Below are positions 34,478 to 43,405 of a stretch of 64,000 bases of DNA, piece after piece. The notes beneath the pieces are model-generated. The model saw only the letters and a program-made list of their open reading frames with translations, made no database searches and had not been told where the DNA came from. Source of the stretch: CAVVEC01 sp963770485 (GTDB lineage: Bacteria > Acidobacteriota > Terriglobia > Terriglobales > Acidobacteriaceae); NCBI GenBank assembly GCA_963770485.1, contig CAVYPX010000018.1, positions 1-64,000 of the forward strand. The letters are read 5' to 3'. Within the stretch, counting starts at the first letter, position 1. Each line of letters begins with the position of its first letter. A program made the position numbers and the translations under genes.

Positions 34478-37315
34478 ATGGTTGAACTCGGCGGGCGGGA
34501 AGGAGCTTCGGAACTGCGGGGCAGGTCCGACTTCTCGCCAAGCTATTACTTCCGTAACATGCAACTACTTACCCCTTGCATTACCCTTAAGCGGGAGTTT
34601 CAGGAGCCGCGTATTTCCACTGCCGCGACAACTCAGCGAGACAATCGAAACGCGTCCGCGCGCGCCTTCATTCACAGCTTGAATATCCTCGTCAAGTATG
34701 TGCGGCTCTACGGCTTTCAGCACAAACGCACCGAGGGGCAGTTCGAGAGCACATGGAAGGAATTGCAGGAGGGACTACCCAAGGAGCGGGAAGGCAATTT
34801 TTTGCTGGGAGTCTCCGAAAACCGGCTGCTCCTGGATGGCGTCGCCCTGGAAACAGGACAGGCGGAGCGCAGCTTCGCCCAACTTCTGAACGCGGCCGGC
34901 CTGGCGAGTATTCAATTCTCCAACAGCGTCACGATTGATGACTTTGCCAAGCTGGTGCGTGCCTTTGCCGTGGGGGGCTCGAAAGCCCAGGATATCGTCA
35001 AGCAGATCAAAGATACGCTCGGGGACAACAAACAGGCAACGATCCGGATCAATGAAGTGAAATTTGTTGCCGCGGACCCGGCCACCGGCGAAGTGGCGAT
35101 TGCCGCACAAATTGCCGCTCAGACTCTTGGTCCCGAGTTCAAGGAATGGCTGAATGATCCGCAGAAATTGCTGCAGCTCATTGCGGCTGCGGAAGGCTCC
35201 CATGCCGGCGGAGGCGCGGGGGGCGCCCCCATTGGAAGTGTGCCTAACGTCCGCTCCAATACCAGCGAGCAGCCGGGGGGCTACAGTGCCTCCGGCGGTA
35301 CAGCCTGGGCTGGCGGAGTTGTGCCGCTGCAGGAAGAAGAGGTGATTCAGGCCATCCGCCTGCTTACCCGTTTCGGAGAAGCCAGCACCGATCCCACTGC
35401 CAACCCCGGGGCGCTGCACACCGAACTCACCCAGGCGGACCCGAATACTAAGCTCAATTTGCAGCAATTGCTGGAGAGCCTGGCGGCCAGAACTCAGACG
35501 GAAAAGACTGACACCCCGCTTCTGATGAAGGCGGCTGAGCACATGGCCATTCGCTTCGCCATGGAGCGTTTCCAGAAGGGCGATGTGAAGGTGAACGCAG
35601 TGCACCAGATGCTGGAGCACATGAGCCGGCAGATGGACACCTTGCGCCGCATCCTGCGGACCCATGAAGACAAGATGAGCAAGGCGGGGATCGTGGTGGA
35701 ATCCCATGCCGATATTCTGGACCGCATGTTCTGGGCGGAGGTGCCGGAGGCCGGCAAGAAGAGCGTGCTGCTCTCAAACGAGGCCCCGTGCGTTCCGCCG
35801 CGCAATATACGCCAGTTTGTAGAGCTTCTGTTGGAGCGCGGTGACAAGGAACCCGCGCGCGATATCCTGCAGAACTATGCCGGTTGCCTTACTGCCAAAG
35901 ATGCTGAGCCGCGCCGTAAGACGGCCATCGGCCTAAGCCAGCTTGCCGACTTGTTTGCCACTCCCGGGATTGACTTGATCGGCGGCACCGTAAAGAAAGT
36001 GGGTGAGGCGCTGATCAAGGACGCCGATCCCGAGGTGCAGAGCCTGCTTAGTGCGGCCTTCGTGCGACTCAGTTCCGAGGCCAGTAATCGCAAGCAATTC
36101 GGCGCCTTGAATGATGTCTGCGGCGCCATCGAAGGCGTGGCCAAGCAACGGCCGGCCATGGCCAACGAACTGCGCCCACGAATTGGAGTGGAGAATCGTC
36201 TGCCAGAATTCATCGAAGAGGCCCTGCGGATGCCCAAAGTTCCGCAGGATCTTCTTTCGGTTCTGCGCCGCACTTCGGAAGCCGCTGTGGAGCATCTGGC
36301 CGACCGATTCTTCCGCTGCATGCGGCGGGAAGAGTGCGACCGGATGGTGGAATTGATGCAGGAACTTGGTCCCACGGGAATTCAGCAGATGCGAGAAATG
36401 CTGCGCGTGGGACAGGTCCGCCAGGCATCCTCGGTAGTGGGCCTCTTGAGCCGTCTGGATGTGCCGACATTGCTGGAGCTGCTGCCCGTGCGCCTGCGGG
36501 AATGGAACCGCTTTTACCACGATATCGTGGTGCGGCAGATTGCCTACGGCGCGGCTCACGATCGTGGACGCACTCTGCTGGAAATCCTGGAACATCTGGA
36601 TCCTGTGGTCCTGCCGCAAGCGATCGATGAGATCGGCATGAGCGGTGACCGGACGACCGTCCCTCCGCTGATCGTGATGGCCGAATCCGGCGAGGCCCAG
36701 GGACGTTCCCAGCTCATCCAGATGAAGGCGGTCGAGTCGCTGGGAAGGCTGCGCGAACCGGAATCGATTGCCGTGCTGCGCAATTTGCTGGAAGCCAAGA
36801 AAATGTGGAAGTGGATCCATCATCGCGAGCTGCGGATTGTGGCGGCGCAAGCCCTGGCCAAGATCGATCCGCGTTATGCCAGCCAGGTGATGTCGGATAG
36901 CGGTCTGGTACCTGGCGAACTGGCGATTGCGCCCCTCGACGCGGCTCCCGCTTGCCCCTGGGTGCGGCAGCGGCGCTACGAGCGCATCATTTTGCGGCGA
37001 ACCCTCTCCGCCTTTATCAGCAGTTCCTGGGGAAGATCTTCCATCTTGATTCGCGAGCTCAGCTTGGGCGGGGGCATGGGCACGAAGGAAGACAATCTGC
37101 GCGTAGGCTCGGAAGCCAACATTGACATCTCGGTGGGGGTGCGTCACATCCGCGGCCAAGTCCTGCTGCGGCGCGCACGGGTCAACGAAGTCGGTTTTGA
37201 GATCGTGAATACCGATCTGGAAAGCCGCTACCGCTTGCGCCAATTGTTGATGGAAACTGTGGAGCGGGTTCCGGATACAAAAGAAGCGGAGTGGAACGGC
37301 CAGAGAAAAGTGTAG
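34478..37315 (+). CDS. HEAT-repeat protein with C-terminal PilZ-like domain
   Basis: A 945-residue cytoplasmic protein. The ATG at 34478 has GGAGG 12 nt upstream; other in-frame ATGs lie at 34391 and 34559. The N-terminal third includes FIHSLNILVKYVRLYGFQHK and a coiled or helical module. A Gly/Ala-rich linker follows at about 240-280. Residues about 400-830 are helical, with HEAT-like repeats (LLELLPVRLREWNRFYHDIV, IAVLRNLLEAKKMWKWIHHR). The last 100 residues begin RRTLSAFISSSWGRSSILIR and have a PilZ-like fold (LSLGGGMGTKEDNLRVGSEA). PilZ domains usually bind cyclic di-GMP, but the RxxxR motif is not clear. A scaffold controlled by a second messenger is plausible. Confidence 0.75.
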   Translation: MVELGGREGASELRGRSDFSPSYYFRNMQLLTPCITLKREFQEPRISTAATTQRDNRNASARAFIHSLNILVKYVRLYGFQHKRTEGQFESTWKELQEGLPKEREGNFLLGVSENRLLLDGVALETGQAERSFAQLLNAAGLASIQFSNSVTIDDFAKLVRAFAVGGSKAQDIVKQIKDTLGDNKQATIRINEVKFVAADPATGEVAIAAQIAAQTLGPEFKEWLNDPQKLLQLIAAAEGSHAGGGAGGAPIGSVPNVRSNTSEQPGGYSASGGTAWAGGVVPLQEEEVIQAIRLLTRFGEASTDPTANPGALHTELTQADPNTKLNLQQLLESLAARTQTEKTDTPLLMKAAEHMAIRFAMERFQKGDVKVNAVHQMLEHMSRQMDTLRRILRTHEDKMSKAGIVVESHADILDRMFWAEVPEAGKKSVLLSNEAPCVPPRNIRQFVELLLERGDKEPARDILQNYAGCLTAKDAEPRRKTAIGLSQLADLFATPGIDLIGGTVKKVGEALIKDADPEVQSLLSAAFVRLSSEASNRKQFGALNDVCGAIEGVAKQRPAMANELRPRIGVENRLPEFIEEALRMPKVPQDLLSVLRRTSEAAVEHLADRFFRCMRREECDRMVELMQELGPTGIQQMREMLRVGQVRQASSVVGLLSRLDVPTLLELLPVRLREWNRFYHDIVVRQIAYGAAHDRGRTLLEILEHLDPVVLPQAIDEIGMSGDRTTVPPLIVMAESGEAQGRSQLIQMKAVESLGRLREPESIAVLRNLLEAKKMWKWIHHRELRIVAAQALAKIDPRYASQVMSDSGLVPGELAIAPLDAAPACPWVRQRRYERIILRRTLSAFISSSWGRSSILIRELSLGGGMGTKEDNLRVGSEANIDISVGVRHIRGQVLLRRARVNEVGFEIVNTDLESRYRLRQLLMETVERVPDTKEAEWNGQRKV

Positions 37316-37352
37316 CTCGATTCCCTTCTGAACGCGCACCCCAACAATCGCT

Positions 37353-37568
37353 GTCATCCCGAGCGGAGCGGCGGCTTCGCGAAGCGAAGCCGCCGCGCAG
37401 TCGAGGGATCCCTTGTCTGCTTGGCCCAAGCATGGACGCAGCAAGGCGTTCTCACGCTGCAATGAAACCGGAGACTCCCTGATGCGGCAACGGCACGACC
37501 TGGCACCGCTGGGCTCCTTCGACTACGTCGCCGTGCGCTAGGCCCACGGCAACTTCACTCAGGATGAC
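37353..37568. repeat. GTCATCC-GGATGAC element, 216 bp
   Basis: Starts GTCATCCCGAGCGG and ends CACTCAGGATGAC. Interior stems include CGGCGGCTTCGCG/CGCCGCGC. It shares spaced words with the 25457 copy (TCTGCTTG, AAGGCGTTCT, ACTCCCTGA, CTCCTTCGACT), so the two are diverged copies of one element. It lies 18 bp past the end of atpE and may act as a transcript end. Confidence 0.75.
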
Positions 37569-37586
37569 AGGTACAATAGGCGGATC

Positions 37587-37901
37587 CTACTTCACCTTGG
37601 CGAAGATAATGACCAGGGTGTAGAGCGCCAGCGATTCGATTAGAGCCAGGCCCAGAATCAGCGCCAGCTGAATGCCAGGCCGAGCCGCAGGGTTCCGTGC
37701 CAGACCTTCAGCCGCAGCCGCCGTGGCTTTGCCTTGCGCCAAGGCGCAAATTCCCGAAGCAAAGGCCATGGAAAACCCTGCCGCAATGGCGACCCAGTTG
37801 ACCGCGCTCGACGCCGCTGCTTCCCCGCCCTGCGCAAAAACAGGCACCGCGAAGCACAGCACAGCCATCGCCATGAAGATGTAACTCAGTGTTCGACGCA
37901 T
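37587..37901 (-). CDS. atpE: ATP synthase F0 subunit c, with N-terminal signal-like segment
   Basis: A 104-residue hairpin protein that forms the rotating ring in the membrane. The first helix carries AAGFSMAFASGICALAQGKA. The loop is ARNPAARPG and the second helix LALILGLALIESLALYTLVI, with the proton-binding Glu89. An extra segment of about 24 residues at the N-terminus (MRRTLSYIFMAMAVLCFAVP...AQ) resembles a cleavable signal peptide, as in some other bacteria. Glu rather than Asp is typical of many acidobacterial c subunits. It is the last atp gene here; b, delta, alpha, gamma, beta and epsilon genes are not in the window. Confidence 0.93.
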   Translation of the reverse strand: MRRTLSYIFMAMAVLCFAVPVFAQGGEAAASSAVNWVAIAAGFSMAFASGICALAQGKATAAAAEGLARNPAARPGIQLALILGLALIESLALYTLVIIFAKVK

Positions 37902-37984
37902 TGTTTCTCTCCTTGTGACTATGAATTACCGCCAGTGGGTGGTTGACGTCATCCCGTACAGACGCCCTCACGCTGTCGGAAACC

Positions 37985-38066
37985 AGTAACTACCAGTAGC
38001 CGGTAGTCAGGAGTCAGGATTTTCCCGAAGCTACTGACTCCTGACCGCTGACTCCTGACTCCTGCC
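37985..38066. repeat. GACTCCTGACT word tract
   Basis: Repeated GACTCCTGAC and its complement GTCAGGAGTC, four to five copies within 80 bp, with TAGTAGCC-like words at the left. The tract lies directly after atpB and ends at its stop. Confidence 0.65.
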
Positions 38067-38067
38067 C

Positions 38068-38799
38068 TTAATGCTCTTCCGCCACCGCTCCCGCCAGATA
38101 CACGGTCGTGAGCAGAACGAAGATGTACGTTTGCAGCACCGATACGCCGATGTGCAGCCCCAGAAAAAGAATCGGTACCCCGATTGGAACCAGCGAGAAG
38201 AAAACCAGGGTCACCATATCTCCCGCAAACATGTTGGCATAAAGACGAATGGTGAGCGACAGCATGCGGGCAAAATGACTGATCAGTTCGATGGGCAACA
38301 GCAACCAGGACAACCACCAAACTGGACCGAGAAAGTGTTTCAGGTATGCGATGCCCGCGTGCTTGAATCCCTGCGTCTGGTAATAGACAAAGGCGCAGAT
38401 CGCGCAGCCCAGGGGAACCACCGGTACGGCAGTAGGCGATTCGAACCCGGGAATCAAGCCGATGAGATTGCAGGTCAATATAAAGAAACCGAGAGCCATC
38501 AGGAAGGGCGTAAAGCCTTCGCTGTGGTGACCGATGATTTCATGGCTCTGGTTGACCACGAACCCATGTGCGCCTTCGAAGATGTGCTGCAGGGCACCCG
38601 GTTTATCCACCGAAAGCCGCGAGCGCACCAGAGCGAATAAGAGGATCAGAAATAGGAATACGAGAAGCTCCATGGCTACGGCATTGGTGACCGGCGCTTG
38701 CGGGTGTTTGGGTTCAATATGGAGCGCCCGCAGCATCCCGGCGACGGGACCCGCGAATACTTGGTTCAGAAACGCTGTAAACCAGAGTTGTTCGGGCAT
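38068..38799 (-). CDS. atpB: ATP synthase F0 subunit a
   Basis: A 243-residue membrane protein with five or six helices that forms the proton half-channels against the c ring. The essential Arg lies in LSLTIRLYANMFAGDMV (about residue 188-192). Other family blocks are GFFILTCNLIGLIPGF and the C-terminal AYIFVLLTTVYLAGAVAEEH-like end. The tail of about 25 residues before the first helix (HIEPKHPQAPVTNAV) is typical. It follows atpI by about 240 bp, a gap that contains CTAGCT words (38808-38870) and a REP-type hairpin. Confidence 0.93.
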   Translation of the reverse strand: MPEQLWFTAFLNQVFAGPVAGMLRALHIEPKHPQAPVTNAVAMELLVFLFLILLFALVRSRLSVDKPGALQHIFEGAHGFVVNQSHEIIGHHSEGFTPFLMALGFFILTCNLIGLIPGFESPTAVPVVPLGCAICAFVYYQTQGFKHAGIAYLKHFLGPVWWLSWLLLPIELISHFARMLSLTIRLYANMFAGDMVTLVFFSLVPIGVPILFLGLHIGVSVLQTYIFVLLTTVYLAGAVAEEH

Positions 38800-38807
38800 A
38801 AAAACAG

Positions 38808-38870
38808 CTTTAGCTCTTAGCTTCTGGCTCTTGCCTTCTAGCTCATGGCCCTTGGCTTCTAGTTCTCACC
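38808..38870. repeat. CTTCTAGCT/GGCTTCT word tract
   Basis: Copies of CTTCTGGCTC, CTTCTAGCTC and GGCTTCTAGT in 60 bp between atpI and atpB. Same type as at 31010. Confidence 0.6.
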
Positions 38871-38940
38871 TTGAGCCGCACCAACAGAGTGATTTCGCAA
38901 TCGCTCCGTTTGCATCGCGACTATCATCTTCCATCGCATT

Positions 38941-39002
38941 GTCATCTCGACCGGAGTTTCTCCTTCCGGCACGGAAGGAGAAACGCAGTGGAGAGACCTG
39001 CT
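38941..39002. repeat. GTCATC hairpin element
   Basis: GTCATCTCGACCGGAG, then GTTTCTCCTTCCG and CGGAAGGAGAAAC as a perfect 13-bp stem. A short relative of the GTCATCC elements, between atpI and atpB. Confidence 0.65.
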
Positions 39003-39037
39003 GTTTCCAGTCGCATCGTAGCAACTGCGAAAATGCT

Positions 39038-39460
39038 CTAAACTCCGCGGATCAGCGCCGCGTAAACTTCGTACCCGGCCTCGCAGGCAATTCCCGCAAC
39101 GGGCAAAAACAGGCCCGCAAACAGCCCATAAAGACTCGCGGGAGAAACACTGAATATAGCATAGGCAGCCACGGCCATCAAAAGGTAACGCAGCAGGAAT
39201 CGAGCCACAATCCCGCCGCTGGATTGCCTGTGGCCGCTTTGCGTAGCGCGGTCTGCCAAGGCAGAGACTACCCGCTCCAGCCAATGAAAATTGAGGTAGG
39301 CGATGACGCACCCGCAGGCAAATCCAAGGGCGATCCGCCAGCCAAAGCGCAACCAGGCGGCAGCACTAAAGACCACAGCCAGCACGATCATGAAGCGGGG
39401 GATACGCGAAATCGCACCGGAATAAAATGACTCCGCCTGGGTTTCCGCATCCACGCTCAT
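39038..39460 (-). CDS. atpI: ATP synthase assembly protein I
   Basis: A 140-residue protein from the ATG at 39460, with GGGTGA upstream; a TTG at 39490 is less likely. After a short acidic head come four helices: RFMIVLAVVFSAAAWLRFGW, IALGFACGCVIAYLNFHWL, LLRYLLMAVAAYAIFSV and YGLFAGLFLPVAGIACEAGY. The pattern fits AtpI (PF03899), which helps assemble the c ring. It sits between atpZ and atpB, as usual. Confidence 0.8.
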   Translation of the reverse strand: MSVDAETQAESFYSGAISRIPRFMIVLAVVFSAAAWLRFGWRIALGFACGCVIAYLNFHWLERVVSALADRATQSGHRQSSGGIVARFLLRYLLMAVAAYAIFSVSPASLYGLFAGLFLPVAGIACEAGYEVYAALIRGV

Positions 39461-39519
39461 AGGTTCACCCACATGCAAGGCAGAATACAACGCGCGGAGC
39501 GTGTGAGGTAATTGAAAAA

Positions 39520-39753
39520 CTACTTGCTATCCGACGAGGTCACCGTGCGAATCAGTTCGACGAAACCGGCCACGATCCCAAGAATCAATCCCGCGAGATA
39601 AAGCCACGTCGTGTGCAGCCAATGATCCAGCGCCAGGCCGAGCAGCCATCCAGCAACGGTTGCCGCTGGAAAGATGAACGCTAACTGGCTGTACTTTGCC
39701 AGTTGCACCCAGGGATTCTTCTTCGCGCCGGATTCGTCGTCATTCCGTGGCAT
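39520..39753 (-). CDS. AtpZ-like membrane protein
   Basis: A 77-residue protein from the ATG at 39753. It has two helices (YSQLAFIFPAATVAGWLLGL and WLYLAGLILGIVAGFVELIR) separated by DHWLHTT. The motif GLxLD...T-W-L...G-GFxxxxR is that of AtpZ/AtpI-like proteins, which often precede ATP synthase genes and may help magnesium or c-ring handling. It heads the atp genes here. Confidence 0.85.
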   Translation of the reverse strand: MPRNDDESGAKKNPWVQLAKYSQLAFIFPAATVAGWLLGLALDHWLHTTWLYLAGLILGIVAGFVELIRTVTSSDSK

Positions 39754-40187
39754 GGCGTCTTGAGATATCAAGTTCTGCGAATCGTAGGTGATGGGATTTC
39801 GTCACGTGAGCCTCTGTCATTTCTTCCTATTTTGGGAAGCCCTTTGCTTTGTACATACATCTTCAAGCTAATTTCCCATTTCCTTGCCCCTAGACGAGCC
39901 TGCACGTTCTGCTGGACCCCAAAGGGTCATCCGGGGTGCAACTCTTCGCCTACGGGCCGCAGAACGCCAATGCAGGGCATTCTAGGCGACAGTCGGATAG
40001 CAGTTTCGCAGCTTCAGCCCGGCGCGAACCAATTTTCAACAACTTAGCTCAGAGTGAACCCATCCCGTGGCCACGCGAGGGCTAAGAAGGCAGGCGTTCC
40101 TCGGTGGCTAACGCCCCTGGGGTCAAGGAACACATATAGCCGTAGCGGCGCGCCTGAAGGCGCGCCCTTTCAAAGCAATCGCTCCGC
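39754..40187. other. Intergenic region between atpZ and nuoN with hairpins
   Basis: 434 bp without a supported gene. It holds GTTCTGC...GCAGAAC ends around CCCCAAAGGGTCATCCGGGG (39916-39966) and the perfect hairpin at 40147-40166. No promoter stands out. Confidence 0.5.
40147..40166. terminator. Perfect hairpin downstream of nuoN
   Basis: GGCGCGCC TGAA GGCGCGCC is a perfect stem with a TGAA loop, flanked by AGC and CTTT. It lies 21 bp past the nuoN stop and may end the nuo transcript or protect its 3' end. The U-run is short. Confidence 0.5.
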
Positions 40188-41714
40188 CTACCCGTGCAGC
40201 GACCAGGTCACCAACTGGATAAACCGCTCGGGGAAGATGCCGATTCCAACCGTGGCCAAAGCGGTTACGCCCAGCGCCGCCCGCATGGCGAGGCTGATCG
40301 GCAGCCGCGACTTGTCCAGGGCTTCGCGCATGAACATGGCATTGGCGATGCGCATGTAGTAGTAGAGCCCGAATACGGCATAGAGCACCGCCAACGACGC
40401 CAGCACGTAATGGCCGCTTTCAATCAGGCTGAGGAAGATGAAGTATTTCCCGTAGAAGCCGGCCAGCGGCGGAATTCCTGCCAGTGACAACAGGAAGATC
40501 AGCATCATGACCGCCTCGGTGGGCGCGCGGAAGAAGAGGCCGGCAATGTCGTCGATCTCGTCGCCGATCACGTCGCGTTGCCGCAGCGAGGTAACTACCG
40601 CAAAAGCGCCCAGGTTCATGAAGGTATAGACCAGCAGGTACAGCAGGATTCCCTTGATCCCGTCAAACAGCGCAGGATTGGAAGGTTCGACCGAAGCCGC
40701 CGCGACCAACCCGAGCAGCATATAGCCGACGTGGGCAATGGACGAATAGGCCAAAAGCCGTTTCAAATTGTTCTGGGTAAGCGCCGCCAGGTTCGCGCCG
40801 GTCATGGTCAAGATGGAGACGAAGATCAGCAGCGGGACGTAGTAGGTCCGTAGCGGGTAAAGTCCCCAAAGAAAAATGCGCAACAGCATCGCCCAAGCCG
40901 CCGCTTTCACCGCTACTGACATGAATCCGGTGACGTTGGTCGGTGCGCCCTCGTACGCATCCGGCGCCCATTGATGGAACGGGATTGCGGCGATCTTGAA
41001 GAAAAGGCCGGTCGCCGTCGCCAGCAAAGCCACAATGACTACGGCGTGATCGCCCGGATTCGGATGTTCGCGCAGAAACAAACTCAAGTGCGTGCTGATG
41101 TCGTGCAGGTTGGTGCTGCCACTGAGGCCGTAAAACAAAGACAGGCCGTAAGCGAAGATTCCGGAAGAGAACGCACCGAGCAAAAGATACTTTAGCGCAG
41201 CTTCATTGGAGCGGCGATCGCCGCGCAGGAATCCCACCAGCACGTAAGTGGAAATGGCCATGAGTTCCAGCCCGATGAAGGTGAGAACGATGTCAAAGCT
41301 CGAAGCCATGCACATCATGCCGACCACCGAAAAAAGGATCAGCGCGTAGAACTCACCGTGGTGCTCATGTTCGATCTCCAGATAACGCACTGACATCAGA
41401 ATGGAAATGGCTGCACCGGCCAGAAACAGGTAGAAGAAATAAATCGAGAAGTGATCCAGCACCATGGAGCGCATGAACGCCCACTGGGGAACGCCCTGGC
41501 CGCCACGCATGAATTCAATCTGGGTCAGTTGAATCTTGAGCACTCCGACAGCAGAAAAAAGTATGCCCGTAAAGGCGGTGGCGGCGTTGATCCACTTCCA
41601 CTCAGCCGGGATCATCAGGTCGATGAGCAGGATGCCCAGCGCGAATAGAGTGAGCAGGATGATGGGCAGCGACAGCAGATAGTCCGTGGCCGCGAAGTAT
41701 TGTGCGCCCGGCAC
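40188..41714 (-). CDS. nuoN: NADH-quinone oxidoreductase subunit N
   Basis: A 508-residue antiporter-like membrane subunit of complex I, about 14 helices. It begins GAQYFAATDYLLSLPIILLT and carries the family blocks FAYGLSLFYGLSGSTNLHDI, FKIAAIPFHQWAPDAYEGAP (quinone-site side helix) and LLAYSSIAHVGYMLLGLVAA. NuoN forms one of three proton channels. The start is GTG, overlapping the last base of the nuoM stop (TAGTG), so translation is coupled. It is the last nuo gene of this cluster. Confidence 0.95.
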   Translation of the reverse strand: MPGAQYFAATDYLLSLPIILLTLFALGILLIDLMIPAEWKWINAATAFTGILFSAVGVLKIQLTQIEFMRGGQGVPQWAFMRSMVLDHFSIYFFYLFLAGAAISILMSVRYLEIEHEHHGEFYALILFSVVGMMCMASSFDIVLTFIGLELMAISTYVLVGFLRGDRRSNEAALKYLLLGAFSSGIFAYGLSLFYGLSGSTNLHDISTHLSLFLREHPNPGDHAVVIVALLATATGLFFKIAAIPFHQWAPDAYEGAPTNVTGFMSVAVKAAAWAMLLRIFLWGLYPLRTYYVPLLIFVSILTMTGANLAALTQNNLKRLLAYSSIAHVGYMLLGLVAAASVEPSNPALFDGIKGILLYLLVYTFMNLGAFAVVTSLRQRDVIGDEIDDIAGLFFRAPTEAVMMLIFLLSLAGIPPLAGFYGKYFIFLSLIESGHYVLASLAVLYAVFGLYYYMRIANAMFMREALDKSRLPISLAMRAALGVTALATVGIGIFPERFIQLVTWSLHG

Positions 41715-43357
41715 TATTTCGTCCCCTTTGCGTGCGCAGAAATAACAGGAACTGCCACCGCTGCGGTGTCGGGAGCCGGAACCTGATTCGCGGGTCGGGC
41801 TGACGCGTTGACGACACCGCTGATTCCCGGATAGCCGGGCCTGACCGTCAGCACAAGCTGGTTGACGGGTTGCTGCAGGATCTCAAAAAATGGCTTGGGA
41901 TACAGCCCGATCCAGAAGGCCATCACCAGCAGCGGAGCGAAAGTCAGCACCTCGCGCGGTGTTAAGTCGTGCAGCTTTTCATTTTTCGGATTGGTCACTG
42001 TGCCAAAAAACACGCGCTGGTAGAGCCAGAGGAGGTAAGCGGCCGCCAGAATCACTCCCGGCACCGCCCATGCCGCCCACTTCCAGTTTTCCATGAACGT
42101 GCCTTGCAGGATGGTGAACTCGCCGACAAAACCGTTCAGCAGCGGCAGTCCCATCGAGGAAAGAAACATGATCATGGTGATCGTGGCATAGAGCGGCATC
42201 ACGTTGGAGATGCCGCCGTATTCCGAAATCTCGCGCGTGTGCCGCCGCTCATACAAAATGCCGACGATCAAAAAGAGCGCGCCGGTCGAAATGCCGTGGT
42301 TGATCTGTTGCAGCACCGAACCGCTCAGCCCAAGCGGCGTCAGCGCAAATATCCCCAGCGTGCAGAAGCCAAGATGGCTCACGGAGGAGTAAGCCACGAG
42401 TTTCTTCATGTCCTTCTGCATCAGGGAAACCAGCGCGCCGTAGATGATCCCCACGATGGAAAGGAAAATCATCCAGAAGCGCACTTTGGGATGCATGACC
42501 ACGTCTGGGAAAAAGGGCAAGGCAAAACGGACAAAGCCATACGTCCCCATTTTCAGCAGAACGCCGGCCAGGATGACGGAACCCGCAGTCGGCGCTTCCA
42601 CGTGCGCATCGGGCAGCCAGGTGTGGAAGGGAAACATCGGCACCTTGATGGCGAAGGCCACGAAAAATGCAAAGAACAGCACAATGGCGAACGTGGCGCC
42701 GTAGGCGGGATCGTGGAAGATGTGCGGCGCGGTCTGGTAGAGCGCCTGAATGCTGAAGGTGTACGTGCCGGTCTGGTGGTAGTTGTAGAAATACAAGAAC
42801 AGGACAGCCAGCAGCATCAGCACGGAGCCGAGCAGCGTATAGAGGAAGAACTTGATTGCGGCGTAAAGCTTCCGCGGACCGCCCCAAATCCCGATCAGCA
42901 AGTACATGGGCACCAGCATGGCTTCCCAGAAAACAAAGAACAGGAAGAAATCGAGGGCCATGAAGACGCCGAGCATGCCGGTCTGCAGCACCAGAAACCA
43001 GATGTAATATTCCTTCACCCGGTTCTCGATCGCGGTCCACGAGGAGAGGATCGAGACCCAGCCGAGCAACGTGGTCAGCATGATCAGCAGGAAGGAAATG
43101 CCGTCGATGCCCAGCACATAACCCGCGCCGATCGAGGGAATCCAGTTGTTGGCCGCGCCCTCGATGAACTTGAATCCGGGCTCGAAGCGCTGCGCCCAGA
43201 ACCACGGCACCAGCGGCAATGAAACCAGGAGTCCGGCTAAAGCGAAAAGGTTCGCGATCCAACGGATAGCGTCCTTGTTGTCCTTCGGAACAAACAGGAG
43301 CAGGATCGCGCCGGCCAGCGGCGTGAATAAGATGATCGAGAGAATATGACTTTGCAT
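41714..43357 (-). CDS. nuoM: NADH-quinone oxidoreductase subunit M
   Basis: A 547-residue antiporter-like subunit of complex I. Blocks include ILSSWTAIENRVKEYYIWFL, LFFVFWEAMLVPMYLLIGIW, KVPMFPFHTWLPDAHVEAPT and LVAYSSVSHLGFCTLGIFAL, typical of NuoM. Charged residues (Glu in WEAML, Lys in LKMG) line the proton path. The C-terminal tail is Ala/Val-rich and short. It starts 48 bp after nuoL. Confidence 0.95.
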   Translation of the reverse strand: MQSHILSIILFTPLAGAILLLFVPKDNKDAIRWIANLFALAGLLVSLPLVPWFWAQRFEPGFKFIEGAANNWIPSIGAGYVLGIDGISFLLIMLTTLLGWVSILSSWTAIENRVKEYYIWFLVLQTGMLGVFMALDFFLFFVFWEAMLVPMYLLIGIWGGPRKLYAAIKFFLYTLLGSVLMLLAVLFLYFYNYHQTGTYTFSIQALYQTAPHIFHDPAYGATFAIVLFFAFFVAFAIKVPMFPFHTWLPDAHVEAPTAGSVILAGVLLKMGTYGFVRFALPFFPDVVMHPKVRFWMIFLSIVGIIYGALVSLMQKDMKKLVAYSSVSHLGFCTLGIFALTPLGLSGSVLQQINHGISTGALFLIVGILYERRHTREISEYGGISNVMPLYATITMIMFLSSMGLPLLNGFVGEFTILQGTFMENWKWAAWAVPGVILAAAYLLWLYQRVFFGTVTNPKNEKLHDLTPREVLTFAPLLVMAFWIGLYPKPFFEILQQPVNQLVLTVRPGYPGISGVVNASARPANQVPAPDTAAVAVPVISAHAKGTK

Positions 43358-43405
43358 GTTTAGTCCAGAGACGGTGTGGCGCGGGCATTCTTGCCCGCGC
43401 GCTCG

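Noticed and set aside
35933..37462. Long open frame antisense to the HEAT-PilZ gene
   Set aside because: Low-complexity His/Gln-rich product and no start signals; the sense gene has clear repeats and a PilZ-like end.
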